Made by a program: the position numbers and the translations under genes
Shown here: positions 11,378-24,562 of the stretch, one piece after another
Position numbering within the stretch: position 1 is the first letter of the stretch
Layout of the letters: each line of letters starts with the position of its first letter
Source of the DNA: Puccinellia tenuiflora
Lineage: Eukaryota; Streptophyta; Magnoliopsida; Poales; Poaceae
NCBI GenBank assembly: GCA_012064385.1
Contig: QRDG01000473.1
Span: forward strand, 6,243,037-6,307,036
Direction of reading: 5' to 3'
DNA length: 64,000 nucleotides
Notes under the pieces: model-generated
What the model was told of the DNA's origin: nothing
What the model saw: only the letters and a program-made list of their open reading frames with translations
Database searches by the model: none

Positions 11378-12140
11378 GGCGAAAAGTGAGCGGAGGAGAA
11401 GGATCCCCTCGTCGAGGAGATGCAGATCCGGCAAAAAACGGAAGATTCCGGGACGGAGGCGGCCCCCGGGGGAGGTCGGCCGGCGACGGGTGCTCCCGGG
11501 CGGAGAGAGAAGAAGAGGGCGTGGGGTGGAAGAACTGCTCGTGAAGAGCGAGTTCACCCCGCGGCCCAGGTAAAAAGGTGCCCGGTCACTTAGACTGGAA
11601 ATTCCGGCCCGGGGGCGGAATTTCCGGCCAGCCGCCAGAGAGACTTCCAGGATCAAATGCCACACACAAAAACTGGACACGAGTGATAGAAAGCAATGGT
11701 TCAGGGATAAGTTGGGGCTTAGAACAAGATATCAAACTGTCTTAATATGGTACGACACTCATGTTTGCAAGATGCAAAGGTGAAAGGCCAAGCATGAGTG
11801 ATTTTTCATAGCACGCACATAGTGACACATATAGGTCTAGAAAATCCAAATGAATACCAAATAAGACCCAACTCCTCACATGAGGAGGTCGGTGGCCGAA
11901 GCGACCATATATGAGTATGGGAGAGTGAGACACCGCGAAGATATATCTTGGGTTCTCACTCAAAACTCATCATTTAAGCTCACAATTCATGAATTGAATA
12001 TAGAGTAGATCAATGAATGCGTTCATATAGGCATAATGGGGGGGAGGGAGAGACCAATGGTTAGGACAACACTCCCCCTATGTCCATGCCTACACCTAAA
12101 CCCAATATGGAATTGACCTATAGGTGTGTATGCAAGATGG
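11378..12140 (-). other. Spacer between pol and the third ORF
   Basis: No coding region is recognised. Positions 11585-11635 contain the same GGAAATTCCGG-type palindromes as the LTR U3 array, placed about 210-260 bp upstream of the third-ORF start. GC-rich leader-like sequence follows at 11380-11570. A purine run is present at about 12065-12077. Confidence 0.6.
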
Positions 12141-15100
12141 TCAAGCCAAACTCCTCGAATCCACGATATTTAGCTCATTCCTCAAATAAGTGAATCTTGC
12201 TTCATCAAGTGGCTTCGTGAAAATGTCGGCAAGTTGGTCTTTGGTTGGCACATATGCTAGCTCAATGTCTCCACGGGCAACATGATCTTGAATGAAATGA
12301 TGACGAATCTCAATATGCTTGGTCCTTGAGTGTTGCACCGGGTTGTCGGCGATCTTGATAGCACTCTCATTGTCACAGAAAAGAGGCACTTTGTCACAAT
12401 TGACACTGTATTCCTTTAAAGTTTTCCTCATCCATAATAATTGAGTGCAAGCACTAGCGGCGGCCACATACTCGGCTTCGGCGGTGGAGAGAGAAATACA
12501 ATTTTGCTTCTTAGAAGACCAACTCACCAAGGACCTACCAAGGAATTGGCAAGCCCCGGAAGTTGATTTCCTATCATATTGATCACCGGCCCAATCCGAA
12601 TCCGTGAACCCATGGAGAGTGAAAGAGGAATCCCTTGGGTACGACAAACCAAACCTTGGGGTATGAACCAAATATCATAGGATTCTCTTGACCGCCAACA
12701 TGTGGCTTTCCTTAAGAGCCGCTTGATACCTTGCACACACACCTACACTCAACACAATATCGGGTCTAGATGCACAAAGGTAAAGCAACGAACCTATCAT
12801 GGAGCGGTAGAGCTTTTGATGCACATCTATACCCTTTGGGTTAAGTTGTAGATGGCATTTGGTATCCATAGGTGTCTTCTTCTCCTTAGCATCGGCCATA
12901 TTAAACCTCTTGAGCATGTCTTGAATATATTTTGCTTGGCTAATAAAAGTTCCTCCTCTCAATTGCTTGATCTCAAATCCAAGGAAGAACTTCAACTCGC
13001 CCATCATAGACATCTCAAACCTATCGGTCATAAGCTTTGAAAATTCATCATTAAAAGCTTTGTTAGACGAGCCAAATATAATATCATCAACATATAGTTG
13101 GCATACGAAAAGCTCCCCTTTAACCCTCTTAGTAAAAAGAGTGGGATCGATTTGCCCAACTTCAAATCCACGGTCTAACAATAACTCTCTAAGGTGCTCA
13201 TACCACGCACGTGGTGCTTGTTTAAGTCCATAGAGCGCCTTATCAAGCTTGTAGACATGGTTAGGGAAGTTGGAGTCCTCGAACCCCGGGGGTTGCTTAA
13301 CGAACACCAACTCCTTTAAAGGACCATTAAGAAAGACACTTTTAACATCCATTTGTTGCAATTTAAAGTTATAACGGGATGCATAAACAAGAAGGATACG
13401 TATGGACTCAAGGAGAGCCACGGGAGCATAGGTCTCTCCAAAATCAATTCCTTCAACTTGAGAGTACCCTTGAGCCACCAATCTAGCCTTGTTCCTCACA
13501 ACCATGCCATGCTCATCTTGCTTGTTCTTGAAAATCCACTTTGTGCCAATAACATTGCGGCACTCCTTTGGCTTCTCAACAAGCTTCCAAACTTTATTGC
13601 GCTCGAAATTGTTGAGTTCTTCATGCATAGCTTGCAACCAATCCGGATCTTCAAGAGCTTCGGACACTTTCTTCGGTTCCGCCATGGCAATACGAGCTTG
13701 ATGATCACTCAAGTTTGCCAATTGCCTCCGGGTGGACACTTTGCCTCTCACATCACCAATAACCTTCTCAAGAGTATGTTCACGAAGTTCCATGGTTCTT
13801 GCAACTCTAGCTCGACGACGGGCTTCGATATCCTCATTGCATCTTGGAGGTATCACTTGATCATCTGGATCATTCGAGTCCCCGCCTTGACCGGTTGGTT
13901 GACCTTGATCATCACTAGGTGCGGCTTCAATATTTGAAGAAGAAGATGAATGAGAAAGGTCTTGATCATGGCTAGCATCACGGATAAGAGAGTTGGGCTC
14001 TTGCATAGCAACTTGATCACGAGGTTGAGGGTCTTCAACTTGTTCTTGGGTTGGTGCAATAGGCTCTTCATTGGCTAGATTTTCTTGAGTAGATGAAGTC
14101 TCCACTTGAGTAGAGCATTGTCCTTCTCGATCCGCCACAAGGGGTTCCTCAATGGGGCGGAAAAATCCCACACCCATTCTTCTTATGGCTTCTTGAGGAA
14201 TTACATCATCTACATCGGAAACATGAAATTGCGCCACTTGGGAGCCGTTATTTTCCTCGAACACCACACTACAAGATTCTATGATACGCCGTGAGGCTTT
14301 ATCATAGATTCTATAAGTGTGGGATTCGGCACCGTAACCAACAAATATACCCTCTAGAGATTTAGATTCGAATTTAGTTAAGCGACAACCTTTAATCAAA
14401 TAGAAACACTTACAACCGAAGACACGGAAGTAGGAGATGTTAGGCTTGTTGCCGGTGAGGATCTCATAAGGGGTCTTGTTCAACCCTTTGCGGAAGTAGA
14501 GCCGGTTGGAGGAGTGACAAGCCGTGGAAATAGCCTCCGCCCAAAAAGTCAACGGAGTCTTAAACTCCACTAACATGGACCTTGCTATATCCATAAGAGT
14601 CCGATTCTTCCTCTCGGCTACACCATTTTGTTGAGGGGTATAAGTTGCGGAATATTGATGACGAATGCCCTCTTCACTAAGAAACTCATTGAGTGTGTAA
14701 TTATTGAACTCGGAGCCATTATCACTTCTAATTGCCAATATGAGGACATTGTGTTGACGTTGCATTTCAATGGAGAAGTCGATGAAGGTTTGTTGGGTCT
14801 CATTCTTCGACTTGAAGAAATAAACCCAAGTAAATCTTGAATAGTCATCAACAATCACCAAGCAATACTTCTTCCCACCAAGACTAGCTTCGGGAACGGC
14901 ACCAAAAAGATCCACATGGAGGAGCTCCAAGATCCTCTTGGATGAAATAATAGTCTTGGACGGATGGGGAGAATCATGCATCTTTCCTTCAACACAAGCC
15001 ATACAAACACGATCTTTGGCAAAAGAGACATCTTCTTTTAGTCCGAGAATGTGGCCACCCTTGTGGAGACTTTGCAAAGTTCTCATGTTGACATGGGCTA

Positions 15101-15750
15101 GGCGGCGATGCCACAACCAACCCTTGTCGGCCTTTCCGAATAGGCACATCGAATTTGAAGTGGTTTGCCCCGAAAGTCAACCACCAACAAATCATCCTCG
15201 ACGTACCCAACGAAAGTGACCTTTAGAGTCTTGCTCCACAAGAGTACCACAACATCAATATCAAAGAAGACGGCGAAACCCATCTTATTAAGTGCACGAA
15301 CGGAAAGTAAATTAAAACCAAGGTCTTTGACAAGCATGACATTCGCTAAGGTGATATCCTTAGCGACTACCACCTTGCCAAAGCCCAATACCTTTGATTT
15401 TGATCGATCTTCATAAGTGACGGTTGCTTCATTTAGATTTGGTCTCAACTCCGTCATCAACTCCTTGCTTCCGGTCATATGTTTTGTGCATCCACTATCT
15501 AGCACCCATTTTGACCCACCGGAAGCATAGTCCTCGGTGGTCTTGGCCATGAAGCATCTTGCGGAGGAGTTAGAGATATTCTCATTGGGGGATTCAAATA
15601 GGGAAGGAGATGATGAAGAAGCAATAGCAATAGCGGCAACTTCATTTATGGGCTCTTCTTTTTCTCCGAATGAATACTCTTCTTGAGCAAGCAACACAAT
15701 TCTCGGAAGCTTCTTGTTGATGGCATTCTTCTTGAAGAAAGGTTTTTATG
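12141..15750 (-). pseudogene. SIRE-like pol polyprotein (PR-IN-RT-RNase H), near-intact pseudogene
   Basis: The protease has WVLDSGCTKHMTG (about 15520-15480). Integrase starts with WLWHRRLAHVNMRTLQSL and contains HVDLFG, DDYSRFTWVYFFKSKNE and NGVAERKNRTL. Reverse transcriptase has LYVDDIIFGS and RNase H has TDSDWAGD and STAEAEYVAA. Three lesions are seen. A 1-nt loss in an A run near 15747 separates gag and pol frames. A frameshift lies near 15150 before the integrase. A TGA at 12677-12675 stands where CGA (Arg of KRILRYL) would be, consistent with CpG deamination. Otherwise the frame from 15149 to 12141 is open. Confidence 0.9.
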
Positions 15751-16581
15751 GGTGTCCTTTGACTTGTCCTTTCTAATAACCTTTCCTCCATGAAGTTCAC
15801 GATTCTCAAACGGACACTCGGCCACAAAGTGATATTTATCTTGGCAATTGTAGCACGAACGAACTCTTTGGCCACCCTCCTTCCTTCCACTTGCCTTGTT
15901 GATGAAATCCCTTGCCTTGGACGGACTCTTCCAAAAGACTTTAGATGTGAGAGCCGCGTAGTCCTTGAGGGTATCTTGAAGCTCTTTGGGATCCCAATGT
16001 GACACATCTTCTTGAGCCTCATCATCATCGTCTTGCTGCACAACCTTGGCCTTCAAAGTAAGTGAGGTTCCTCTATGCATTCCAATGGCTCGGGCTCGAG
16101 CATCTTTGGCGTTCTTGGCGGCCACCTTGTATGCCGCCATCTCTTGCATGACCTCATTAGATGTCATGAGGTGATAATTGTGTCTTCCTTGGAGACTCTT
16201 CAAGTCGGTGGATTCAAACGGCCAAAGGGCGCTCACATACTTCCTCTTGATCCAAGCATCATCAACATAGTTTGCACCAAGAGCACGAAATTGAGTAGCA
16301 AGGGTCTTGAGTCTTCGATACATTTCTTCATGATCTTCACCCTCTACCATGAAAAAGCCCTCGGCTTGGTTGCTCAAATCTACAAATCTATTCCTTTGCA
16401 TACTCTCATTACCGACAAACTCTTGAGTGAGAATATCCCAAGCTTCTTTGGCGGTGGTGGCAACCTCGATGAGAGACATTTGCTTTTCTCCCACGGCGGT
16501 GTGAATTATGTTGAGAGCCAAGTCATTGAGTTGACCATCCACAACTTCTCTTCTTGTCATGTTGTTCGGGTCGACGGCCTT
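15646..16581 (-). pseudogene. SIRE-like gag, C-terminal segment with zinc knuckle
   Basis: The frame runs from the solo-LTR border at 16581 (KAVDPNNMTRREVVDG) through a helical gag core to a CCHC knuckle CYNCQDKYHFVAECPFE at about 15856-15806, then loses frame at the A-run deletion near 15747. The N-terminal part lies beyond the solo LTR at 27639-28048, and further at 30510-30539. The three pieces are colinear and in frame once the insertions are removed. Confidence 0.9.
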
Positions 16582-17963
16582 TGAAAGGACACGGATGTCG
16601 CCTAGAGGGGGGGGGGGTGAATAGGCGATTTAAAATTATTACGGTTAAGGCTTGAATAAATGCGGAATAAAACTAACGTTTAATTTATCAAGCCAAAACC
16701 TAAACTAGCTAGGTTCACCTATGTGCACCAACAACTTATGCTAAGCAATATGATCAACTAGGTGATAGCAAGATATATGACTTTAAGCTCAACGACTATC
16801 ACAAAGTAAATAGCATAAGTAAGGAGCTCGGGTATAGAAATACCAAGGCACTTGGAGACGATGATTTATCTCGAAGTTCACTTCCCAATGGAAGCTAGTC
16901 TCCGTTGGAGCGGCGCGGTGTTCACCAATGTGAGACACCGAGTAGCCTTGATATGGCACACCGTATCTCCATTGTGTCTTACCACCAATGTGGCGAGGCA
17001 CTTGTCACTATGTTGCCGTTGAGGTTGACAACTAGAACCTTTACAAGGGTGAAGCTCACTCCACAAGTTGGAGGGTCTTCACCAAATGCACCGAGACACC
17101 AAGACTCGATGCCCAAGGCCGAGGCACACACCACAACTCAATTGGTGGCTCCCGGCAATGTCTTCGTAGCTACCAAAGCTCCGAAGCAAACAAGGTTGGG
17201 CCTCCCTCCACAACCTAATTGGAGGCTCCCAACAAATCCCGTAAGCCACCAAGACTCCGAGAAAATCAAACCGTCTAGGGTACCAACGTGCCCTAGAGGA
17301 ACAAGCTCTAGGGCACCAAAGCACCTAAGAGGAACAAGCTTCTCAACTTCACTTCCACGTATCACCGTGGAGAACTCAAACCGATGCAACTAATGCAATG
17401 GCAAGAACACACTAAGTGATCAAGTTCTTCCAACCCGAATCCAACCAAAGCAACTAATGCTTGGGAGGGATTAAAGAGGAAGAACAAAGGAGAAACACAA
17501 AGAAACTCCAAAGATCTAGATCCAAAGTGTTCCCCTCACTTAGAGGAGAAATCAACCGGTGGAAACAAGGATCTAGATCTCCTCTCTCTTTTCCCTCTAA
17601 AAGTAGCAACAACTATCGGAGAGATTGAGAGCAAGCCAAGCTTGAGAAGATCAACAATGGAGGGAGAAAATAGTTCAAGAGGTTGGCAAAAGGTTACTTT
17701 TATTTTTGGGGAAGAAGCCCCTTAAATAGGGGCTCCAAAAATGGAGCCGTTGGGTTATTTTGTGCGCAACCAAAACAGGGGAAGGCAGCCCGGCCTGGGA
17801 GCCGGCCCAGGCCGGCAGGCAGGCCGGAGCACCACCCGCAAGGACCGGCCTGGGAGCCGGCCCAGGCCGGCGGGCAAAGGAGCAAGCAGGCAGGCCGGGC
17901 GAGCACCCGGGTGGGCCGGCCGAGGAACCGGCCCAGGCCGGAGGGGAGGCCGGAGGCCCTCCC

Positions 17964-19851
17964 TGTTGGGAATATGCCCTAGAGGCAATAATAAAATGGT
18001 TTATTAGCATATTCATGTTTATGATAATAGTTTATTCTCCATGCTATAATTGTATTAACCGGAAACATAATACATATGTGGAATATAAACAAACAGGTGT
18101 CCCTAGTAAGCCTCTACCGGACTAGTTCGTTAGTCAAGAGATGGTTAGCGTTTCCTAACCATGGACTTGTTATAGTCACTTGATAACGGAGTCATATCAT
18201 TAGGAGTAATGATGTGATGGACAAGACCCGATAATAAAGAGTTGCAATTGATCGTGTCACACAAGTTTCATTGCCAACACTTTTAGTATGCCAAGTATAG
18301 TTTACTTAGACCATGAGATTATGTCACTCCCGTTTACCGGAGGAATGCTTTGTGGACATCAAACGTCACTTCGTAACTGGGTGATTATAAAGGTGGCTTT
18401 CAGGTATCTCCGATGGTATTTGTTGGGTGACATGAATCAAGAGTGGGATTTGTCCTTCCTTGTGACGGAAAAGATATCTCTGGGCCCTCTCGGTAATATA
18501 GCATCTAAAAGGTTGCAACCATGTGATTAAGTGGTAATCACGGTGATCCTATATTATGGACGAGTAAAGAGAATTTGCCAGGTAACGAGATAGAACTAGA
18601 TATGGAGATATCGACGATCAAATCTCGGGCAAATTAAATATCGGTGAGACAAAGGGAATCGTATACGAGATTAAGAATCTCCGGCATCGTGGTTCAATCG
18701 ATAAGGAACTTCGTTGAATATGTAGGAGTCAATATGGGCATCCCGGTCCCGCTATTGATTATTGATATGATCATGTCTGCATGTTCTCGAACCCGTAGGG
18801 TCACACACTTAACGCTCCGATGTAGCTAGGGTTAGCGATGAGATAATTGATGGAATGATCGAATGGTGATTCGGAGTCTCGGATAGGATGTCGGACATCA
18901 CGAGGAGTTCCGGAGTGGTCCGGAGAATAAGATTCATATAAGAAAAGTGGTTTCCGGAGGTATCGGAAAAGTTCCGGAATATTTCAGCGGGGTACCGGAA
19001 GGTTCCAGAAGGTTCTAGAAGAGTCTAGAAGTGGGGCCCATATTGTATGGACCCACATGGGACAAAGGGTGGTGCAGCAACCCTAGTGGGCTGGCCGCAC
19101 CAGCCCTAGACCCACATGGGCCAAGTTGGTCAAAGGGGCCCAAAAGAGGGGGGGCGCCCCAAAAACCCTAAGGGGTTAACTTGGGGGCCAAGCCCCCCCA
19201 GCCGCCGGCCCTAGAAGGGAGAGGGGCGCAGCCCCCCTGGCCTCCTATATAAGGAGGGGCAGGGGAAGGGCTGCCGCACCCTATGTGTGCTCCCCTTGGT
19301 GCCCTAGCCGCCACACCCCCCTCCCTTGCCGCACTACCTCCTCATGGCGCCACCTCTCTCCCCGGAGGGCTGCCGCCACCACCACCTCCATGGCCTTGCC
19401 GCACCACCCCTAGATGTAGGGCTGCTGCTGCACCTCCTCCTCTCCCTCTCCTCTTGCTTGGCTTGGCGAAGCCCTGCTCGTGGAGACTACACCATCAACG
19501 CCACCACAACCGTCGTGGTGCCGAGATCCATCTAGCCATCTCCACCTTGCTTGCGGGATCAAGAAGGCGGAGATCTACATCGAGCCGTACGTGTGGATAC
19601 CGCGGAGGTGCTGCCCCTTGTGGCACCTCGTCGAATTGGACTTCGAGGAAATACATCTCCTCGCGACTAGATGAGTCTAGTTGCGGGGATCGACTAGCCA
19701 ACCCCTGCACCGACAAAACGCGTTTGTTGATCTTCAAGGGTAAGAGATTGGATCTCATCTTCGCTACCTCCATCTAGTAGGTCTAGATCCTTGGGGTTTA
19801 TTCCGCTTGCTGCGTAGGAAAATTTTTGTTTTTTATGCTGCGACCCCATCA
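17964..19851 (+). repeat. Angela-type 5' LTR
   Basis: Runs from TGTTGGGAATATGCCCTAG to GCTGCGACCCCATCA. The TATA sequence TATATAAG is at 19246-19253, inside 6-bp inverted arms CCTCCT/AGGAGG. Several open frames near 19283-19777 have no recognisable protein and are treated as non-coding leader. Confidence 0.95.
18998..19253 (+). promoter_or_regulatory. LTR promoter: heat-shock-element array plus TATA box
   Basis: Positions 18998-19020 read GAAggTTCcaGAAggTTC followed by taGAA: five contiguous alternating units at exact 2-nt spacing. They lie about 225 bp upstream of TATATAAG (19246-19253). A weaker TTCcgGAAtaTTT precedes it at 18972-18982. The 3' LTR has the same array at about 25597-25619. 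Confidence 0.6.
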
Positions 19852-19852
19852 G

Positions 19853-19870
19853 TGGTATCAGAGCCAGGTT
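19853..19870 (+). promoter_or_regulatory. Primer-binding site (initiator tRNA-Met)
   Basis: TGGTATCAGAGCCAGGTT begins one base after the 5' LTR and is the usual Copia minus-strand primer site. Confidence 0.92.
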
Positions 19871-22800
19871 CTATTCGTAGATGTTGGTGCGATTAGAACA
19901 CAAGTGTTGTGGGCGTTGATATTTTATGTTGCTACCTTCTCGCGTGCACTTTGCGTCTTTGCGGTATTGTGAGATGAAGCGGCCCGGACCAACCTTACTC
20001 GTCCACGCACGAGAGACCGGTTCCACGACTGACATGCAACTTGTTTTGCATAAGTGGCTGGCGGGTGTCTGTTTCTCTTGCTTTAGTGAAGATGCAATTT
20101 TCAATGGAAGGCCTTTCAAAAGGATGAGTAAATAAGCAACTACTATATCACCGTTGTGGTTTTGCGTAGATTAGAACGGTTCTATCTCGTTGACCCAAGC
20201 CACGTAAAAATTGCATAAACAAAGTAGAGGACGTCTAACTTGTTTTTGCAGGGGGGTCAAGTGATGTGGTATGGCCAATGTGTGATTTGTGATAATGTAT
20301 GCAATGATCATGTTTGTAATCTTTCGCGACTTGCATGTCGATGAGTACGGCAACCGGCAGGAGCCATATGGTTGTCTTTTATTTTATGTGACCTGCGTGT
20401 CATTGAATCACCATGTAATTGCTTTACTTTATTGCTAAGAGTAGCATTAGTTGTAGTTGCAATAGTTGGTGGACAACCATGGTGATGGCGCCACAATGAT
20501 GGAGATCATGCCGGTGATGATGGAGATCATGCCGGTGCTTTGAAGATGGAGATCAAAAAGCACAAGAAGAAAGGCCATATCATATCACAATTTTGAATTG
20601 CATGTGATGTTAATCCTTTTATGCACCTTATTGTTATGCTTAGATGTGATCGCGACGGTAGCATGATAAGGTGATCTCTCACGTTAATATCAAGATGTGT
20701 TCTCCCCTAGTATGCACCGTTGCCAAAGCTCGTCGTTTTGAGACACCACGTGATGATCGGGTGTGATAGATTCTACGTTCACATACAACGGGTGTAAGCC
20801 AGATTTACACATGCGGAAATACTACGGTTTCCTTGACGAGCCTAGCATGTACAGACATGGCCTCGGAACACAAGAACCGAAAGGTTAAACACGAGTCATA
20901 TGGATGATATGATCAACATGGTGATGTTCACCATTGAAGCTACATCATCTCACGTGATGATCGGTTGTGGTGTAGTGGATTTGGATCGTGTGTCACTAGA
21001 CAACCAGAGAGATATTGAGTTTAGTGGGAGTTCATTAAGATGAACTAAAATTATCATAAACAAAAGTCCAGATGTCTTTGCAAAAATCCTTGTAGATCAT
21101 GGTCGACTACGGTAGTCTGTTCGTTGCTGAAAAACTGCGTCTCGATGGGTCATTTTTGTTAAGTGGTACCTGCGTTTGAAAGAAGTCCTAAACACCCATG
21201 CTCAGCTCTACGTGCTAGAAGAACCAATAGGAGATAAACCCAAAGATTTCTGCAAGTTGTGAAGAGTACATGGAGTGGTTTTGAACCACCTACTTGAAAG
21301 TCAAGTGGATGATGTGCACCTTCATGAATTCTGACCTAAGTAAACAATTCAAGAACTTGATTGCAATGGAGATTGTTGATGAGCTGAAAAATAGTTTTTT
21401 AGCACAAGTTAGAATTGTAAGGTTCGAATGTCTGAACGGTTTTCTTTCACTCAAGATGGAAGAGAACACTTGCTTGGAACAACACCTGAGGATAATGCAT
21501 AAGATACATCATCGTCTAGTGCTTGTTTGGAACCACGAGATGAATGACGGTTTCGCGATAGTGGGGTGATACGCTAGCTTCTCCCCAGCTTCAAGAATTG
21601 TGTCAGAGACTAGGTCATGGGAAGGGATTTGATCACTTTCTGTGAGTTTGTGTCTCGGCTGCGTCATGTCAATGTGGAACCCATAGCAAGAGAAGTTGGC
21701 AATGCAGAAAGTATATTTTGATATACAAGTTATAAGTGTTTAAGTCCAAATTGCAATTGTGGCGGTTTCGATAAGTATTTGATACTCATTCTGTTTTATG
21801 AAAACAGAACCTGCTGCTTGAGATTTGCATAAAGGATATGGGAAGACGTTGTGGAATAGTGGCAATCAAGGAGTTGATGCTGGCAACGATCTGTCTCTAC
21901 ATTTATCATTTGGATTAGAGGATTTGAATAAGTGTTATAATCGAGTTAAGTGTGATTTTGATTAGTGTGTCTTGCTTATGTGAGACGGTTATTCATGTTA
22001 AAGACAATGGTTGTTCTATTCTCATGAGTGATCCTTTTTGGAAATCACAAGTTTCGATTATAAGTGTGTTATTCTTATTATAATCTAGATGATAAATTGG
22101 TTGAACATTTATAAAATATGAGACATACTAAAATATCCAAAACTTAATAATGACAATTGTTTTAGTCGTGCTAAAGATTGAATAAACATTTTGATGTTTT
22201 ATCAATGCGCCTTGTTGAAGGAGTATGACTAAAAATGCCACCCTTTGGAAGTGTGTCATGAGTTGCCGAAAATAAACACAAGTGTTGGTTGTATTTTCAG
22301 CAAGTGTTGGATGTCATTATTTTGTGTACTCCATCATAAATGATTAAATAGGTGTATTTGTTCGAGTTATGATATTTGATGAGATCAAATAAATTTCTGG
22401 AGTTTAGGATATTAAGTTAACAAGAAAATTGAGTCTTTATGATTTGATCAAAAGAGACAAAATATTTGAGTTATATGTTAGTATGTGGACTTGTGACAAG
22501 TGTTATCACAAATTACAATGTTTAGAATATTTCAAAGAGTTTGATATGTCCTAAGATATTGTAATCACACACTATTTGATATTGTGTGGTCTCAAAGAAG
22601 GGTTTTATTTCGGGGGTTTGATAATAGCATTTAGATTTATTTGATAAACACTCTGTTTAGAAATAAGGATCTATTTAATGATTCGCATAACTTTTTCATA
22701 TGAGTTATGAGAAAAGGTGGTTTCATTAATTATGAGATAATTAGAGACTATTGCGAATAATGTTGTAGTATATTCATAAGTATGACTATGAATGTGATTC

Positions 22801-24548
22801 CACAATGAGAGACTAAAAGGGACAAATCAATTGTTGATTGTGTTAAATGTTTTAGTGGTTTTATCGTGAAAAGGTTTCATTGATAAAAGAATTGATGGAA
22901 TGGAAAAGCTAAAACCTTGCTTGTTATGTATCAAGTGGCACATATGTAAAGTGCTATGTTGGTTAAAACTTGACACATAAAGGAATTGATGATGGTGATC
23001 ATTGAATTTCGGTTTAGCTTGTCTAAAGAAAAGTAGGTTTCAAGAATATAAAATTTTGTCAGGTTACAAAATAATATTCATGATTTACTTGTCATGTTTG
23101 AGAAACAAGACATACCTACGAAACTACAAAGAAGAAATAGAAACTTTAAATACGAAAATGACTAAGAGTCATCCTGTGTTAAGTTTAAATCACAAAGTAA
23201 TTGTTGCTTGATTTTGTGAAAGTGATGTTTCACATATTTATTCCTCAAAGGTGTTTTGTAGAGAATAAATAAAACTTAAAGCTAGTAGAGTACTAGTGTT
23301 CGTATAAAAAGTTCTCGATATTAATAGTTAATTAAGATTTTGGAGGTGTCCAAAACATCGAGAAAATACACGAGTGTGATCTAATTAAAATATGTGGTGA
23401 CATATATTAAGTTAGAGCAGAAACTATTTTCCAAGATCAAAATATGTGGTGACATATGTTTGAGTGGGAGCTAGTTAAATCATGGTCAAATATAATGATA
23501 ACATATTTCTGAGTGGGAGCCAAAGTGGTTTCACAATTTAATATGTGTATGGTGTATGTTTGAGTGGGAGTTTACAACATCTTGTTTGTGTGAAATGGAG
23601 ATTTCATAAATGTTGTAAATAAGTCAGGAACCAACGTATAACTTATGAAGTTAGTTTGAACGTCAAATATCCATGGAGATGGATGTATCTATGGAGGATA
23701 GATATGTTTGATAAAGCATTATGTCAGGATGTTTAACCTAAGAAAGATTTTGAAGGAGTTCAAAATAAAACAAGAGAAGAAAGGTTCATCTGCTTGTGAG
23801 AAATAGGTGAAACATTGAGTTGATAACTCAGTACAAAATTGATGGTTGAAGGATATGTTGGTATTCGCTATGAATTGTTCATAGGACTAAAACATATAAG
23901 AACCATGTGTTTGTATTTGACGATATGTGACCCAAGTTCTTGGTTAGAAGAACATGTTAAGTGAGGAGTCATTTTTCATGGAGTTGAGATAATAAAATCT
24001 AGAGATTGGTAGACTTGGTTGAAGTCATAAAACCAAACTAGATTGGGGATCTCATAATAGCAGAAGCGCAGCGAAAGCATGATCGAAAATATCGAAGTGA
24101 CATGATAGCACTGTCGATTTGTGAGTCTACAACATATAGGAGTATATGATTAATTCAAGGATTAAAAGATATAATATTATGGTTTGAGAAATTTTATTTC
24201 AAGACTGAGTGAGTTCCGGGTGCACATGCTATGTGAAAGTTCTCTTGACTGATCATACGTCATGTAGGCATAAAAGGGAAACGAAAATCTCACTCTCTAA
24301 CCAAATATATTATATTCATCATGTGATGATGAGAATTATCATGTGATGATAATAGGTTTATCATGAGATGATAAAGTAATGTCAAATTAGGTGACATTGA
24401 CGTTTTGCAAAGAACATAAAGAACTGTATAGTACAGAACACGGACAGAACCTCTTCCACGAGCAAACATGATCAGCACTGAGACTCCATGAGTGTTAGAC
24501 ACCATGAGTGTTGGATCGAGAAAATGTAAACTAGATTATTGACTCTAG
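19871..24548 (+). pseudogene. Internal region of the Angela-type element with gag and pol relics
   Basis: About 19871-21200 matches the long untranslated leader typical of Angela/BARE elements. A gag relic is readable at about 21250-21720 (MMCTFMNSDLSKQFKNL, then LKMEENTCLEQHL and HKIHHRLV), with a stop near 21569. Its reading resumes toward NVEPIAREVGN at about 21670. The rest (21720-24000) is AT-rich with many stops; short stretches near 23480-23900 suggest reverse-transcriptase remains with low certainty. No functional ORF remains. Confidence 0.75.
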
Positions 24549-24551
24549 TGC

Positions 24552-24562
24552 AAGTGGGAGAC
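24552..24562 (+). promoter_or_regulatory. Polypurine tract of the Angela-type element
   Basis: AAGTGGGAGAC directly precedes the 3' LTR at 24563. Confidence 0.85.

Noticed and set aside
19283..19777. 164-codon ORF in the Angela LTR, repeated at 25882-26376
   Set aside because: Lies across the LTR leader region; present only because the LTRs are duplicated. No recognisable domain.
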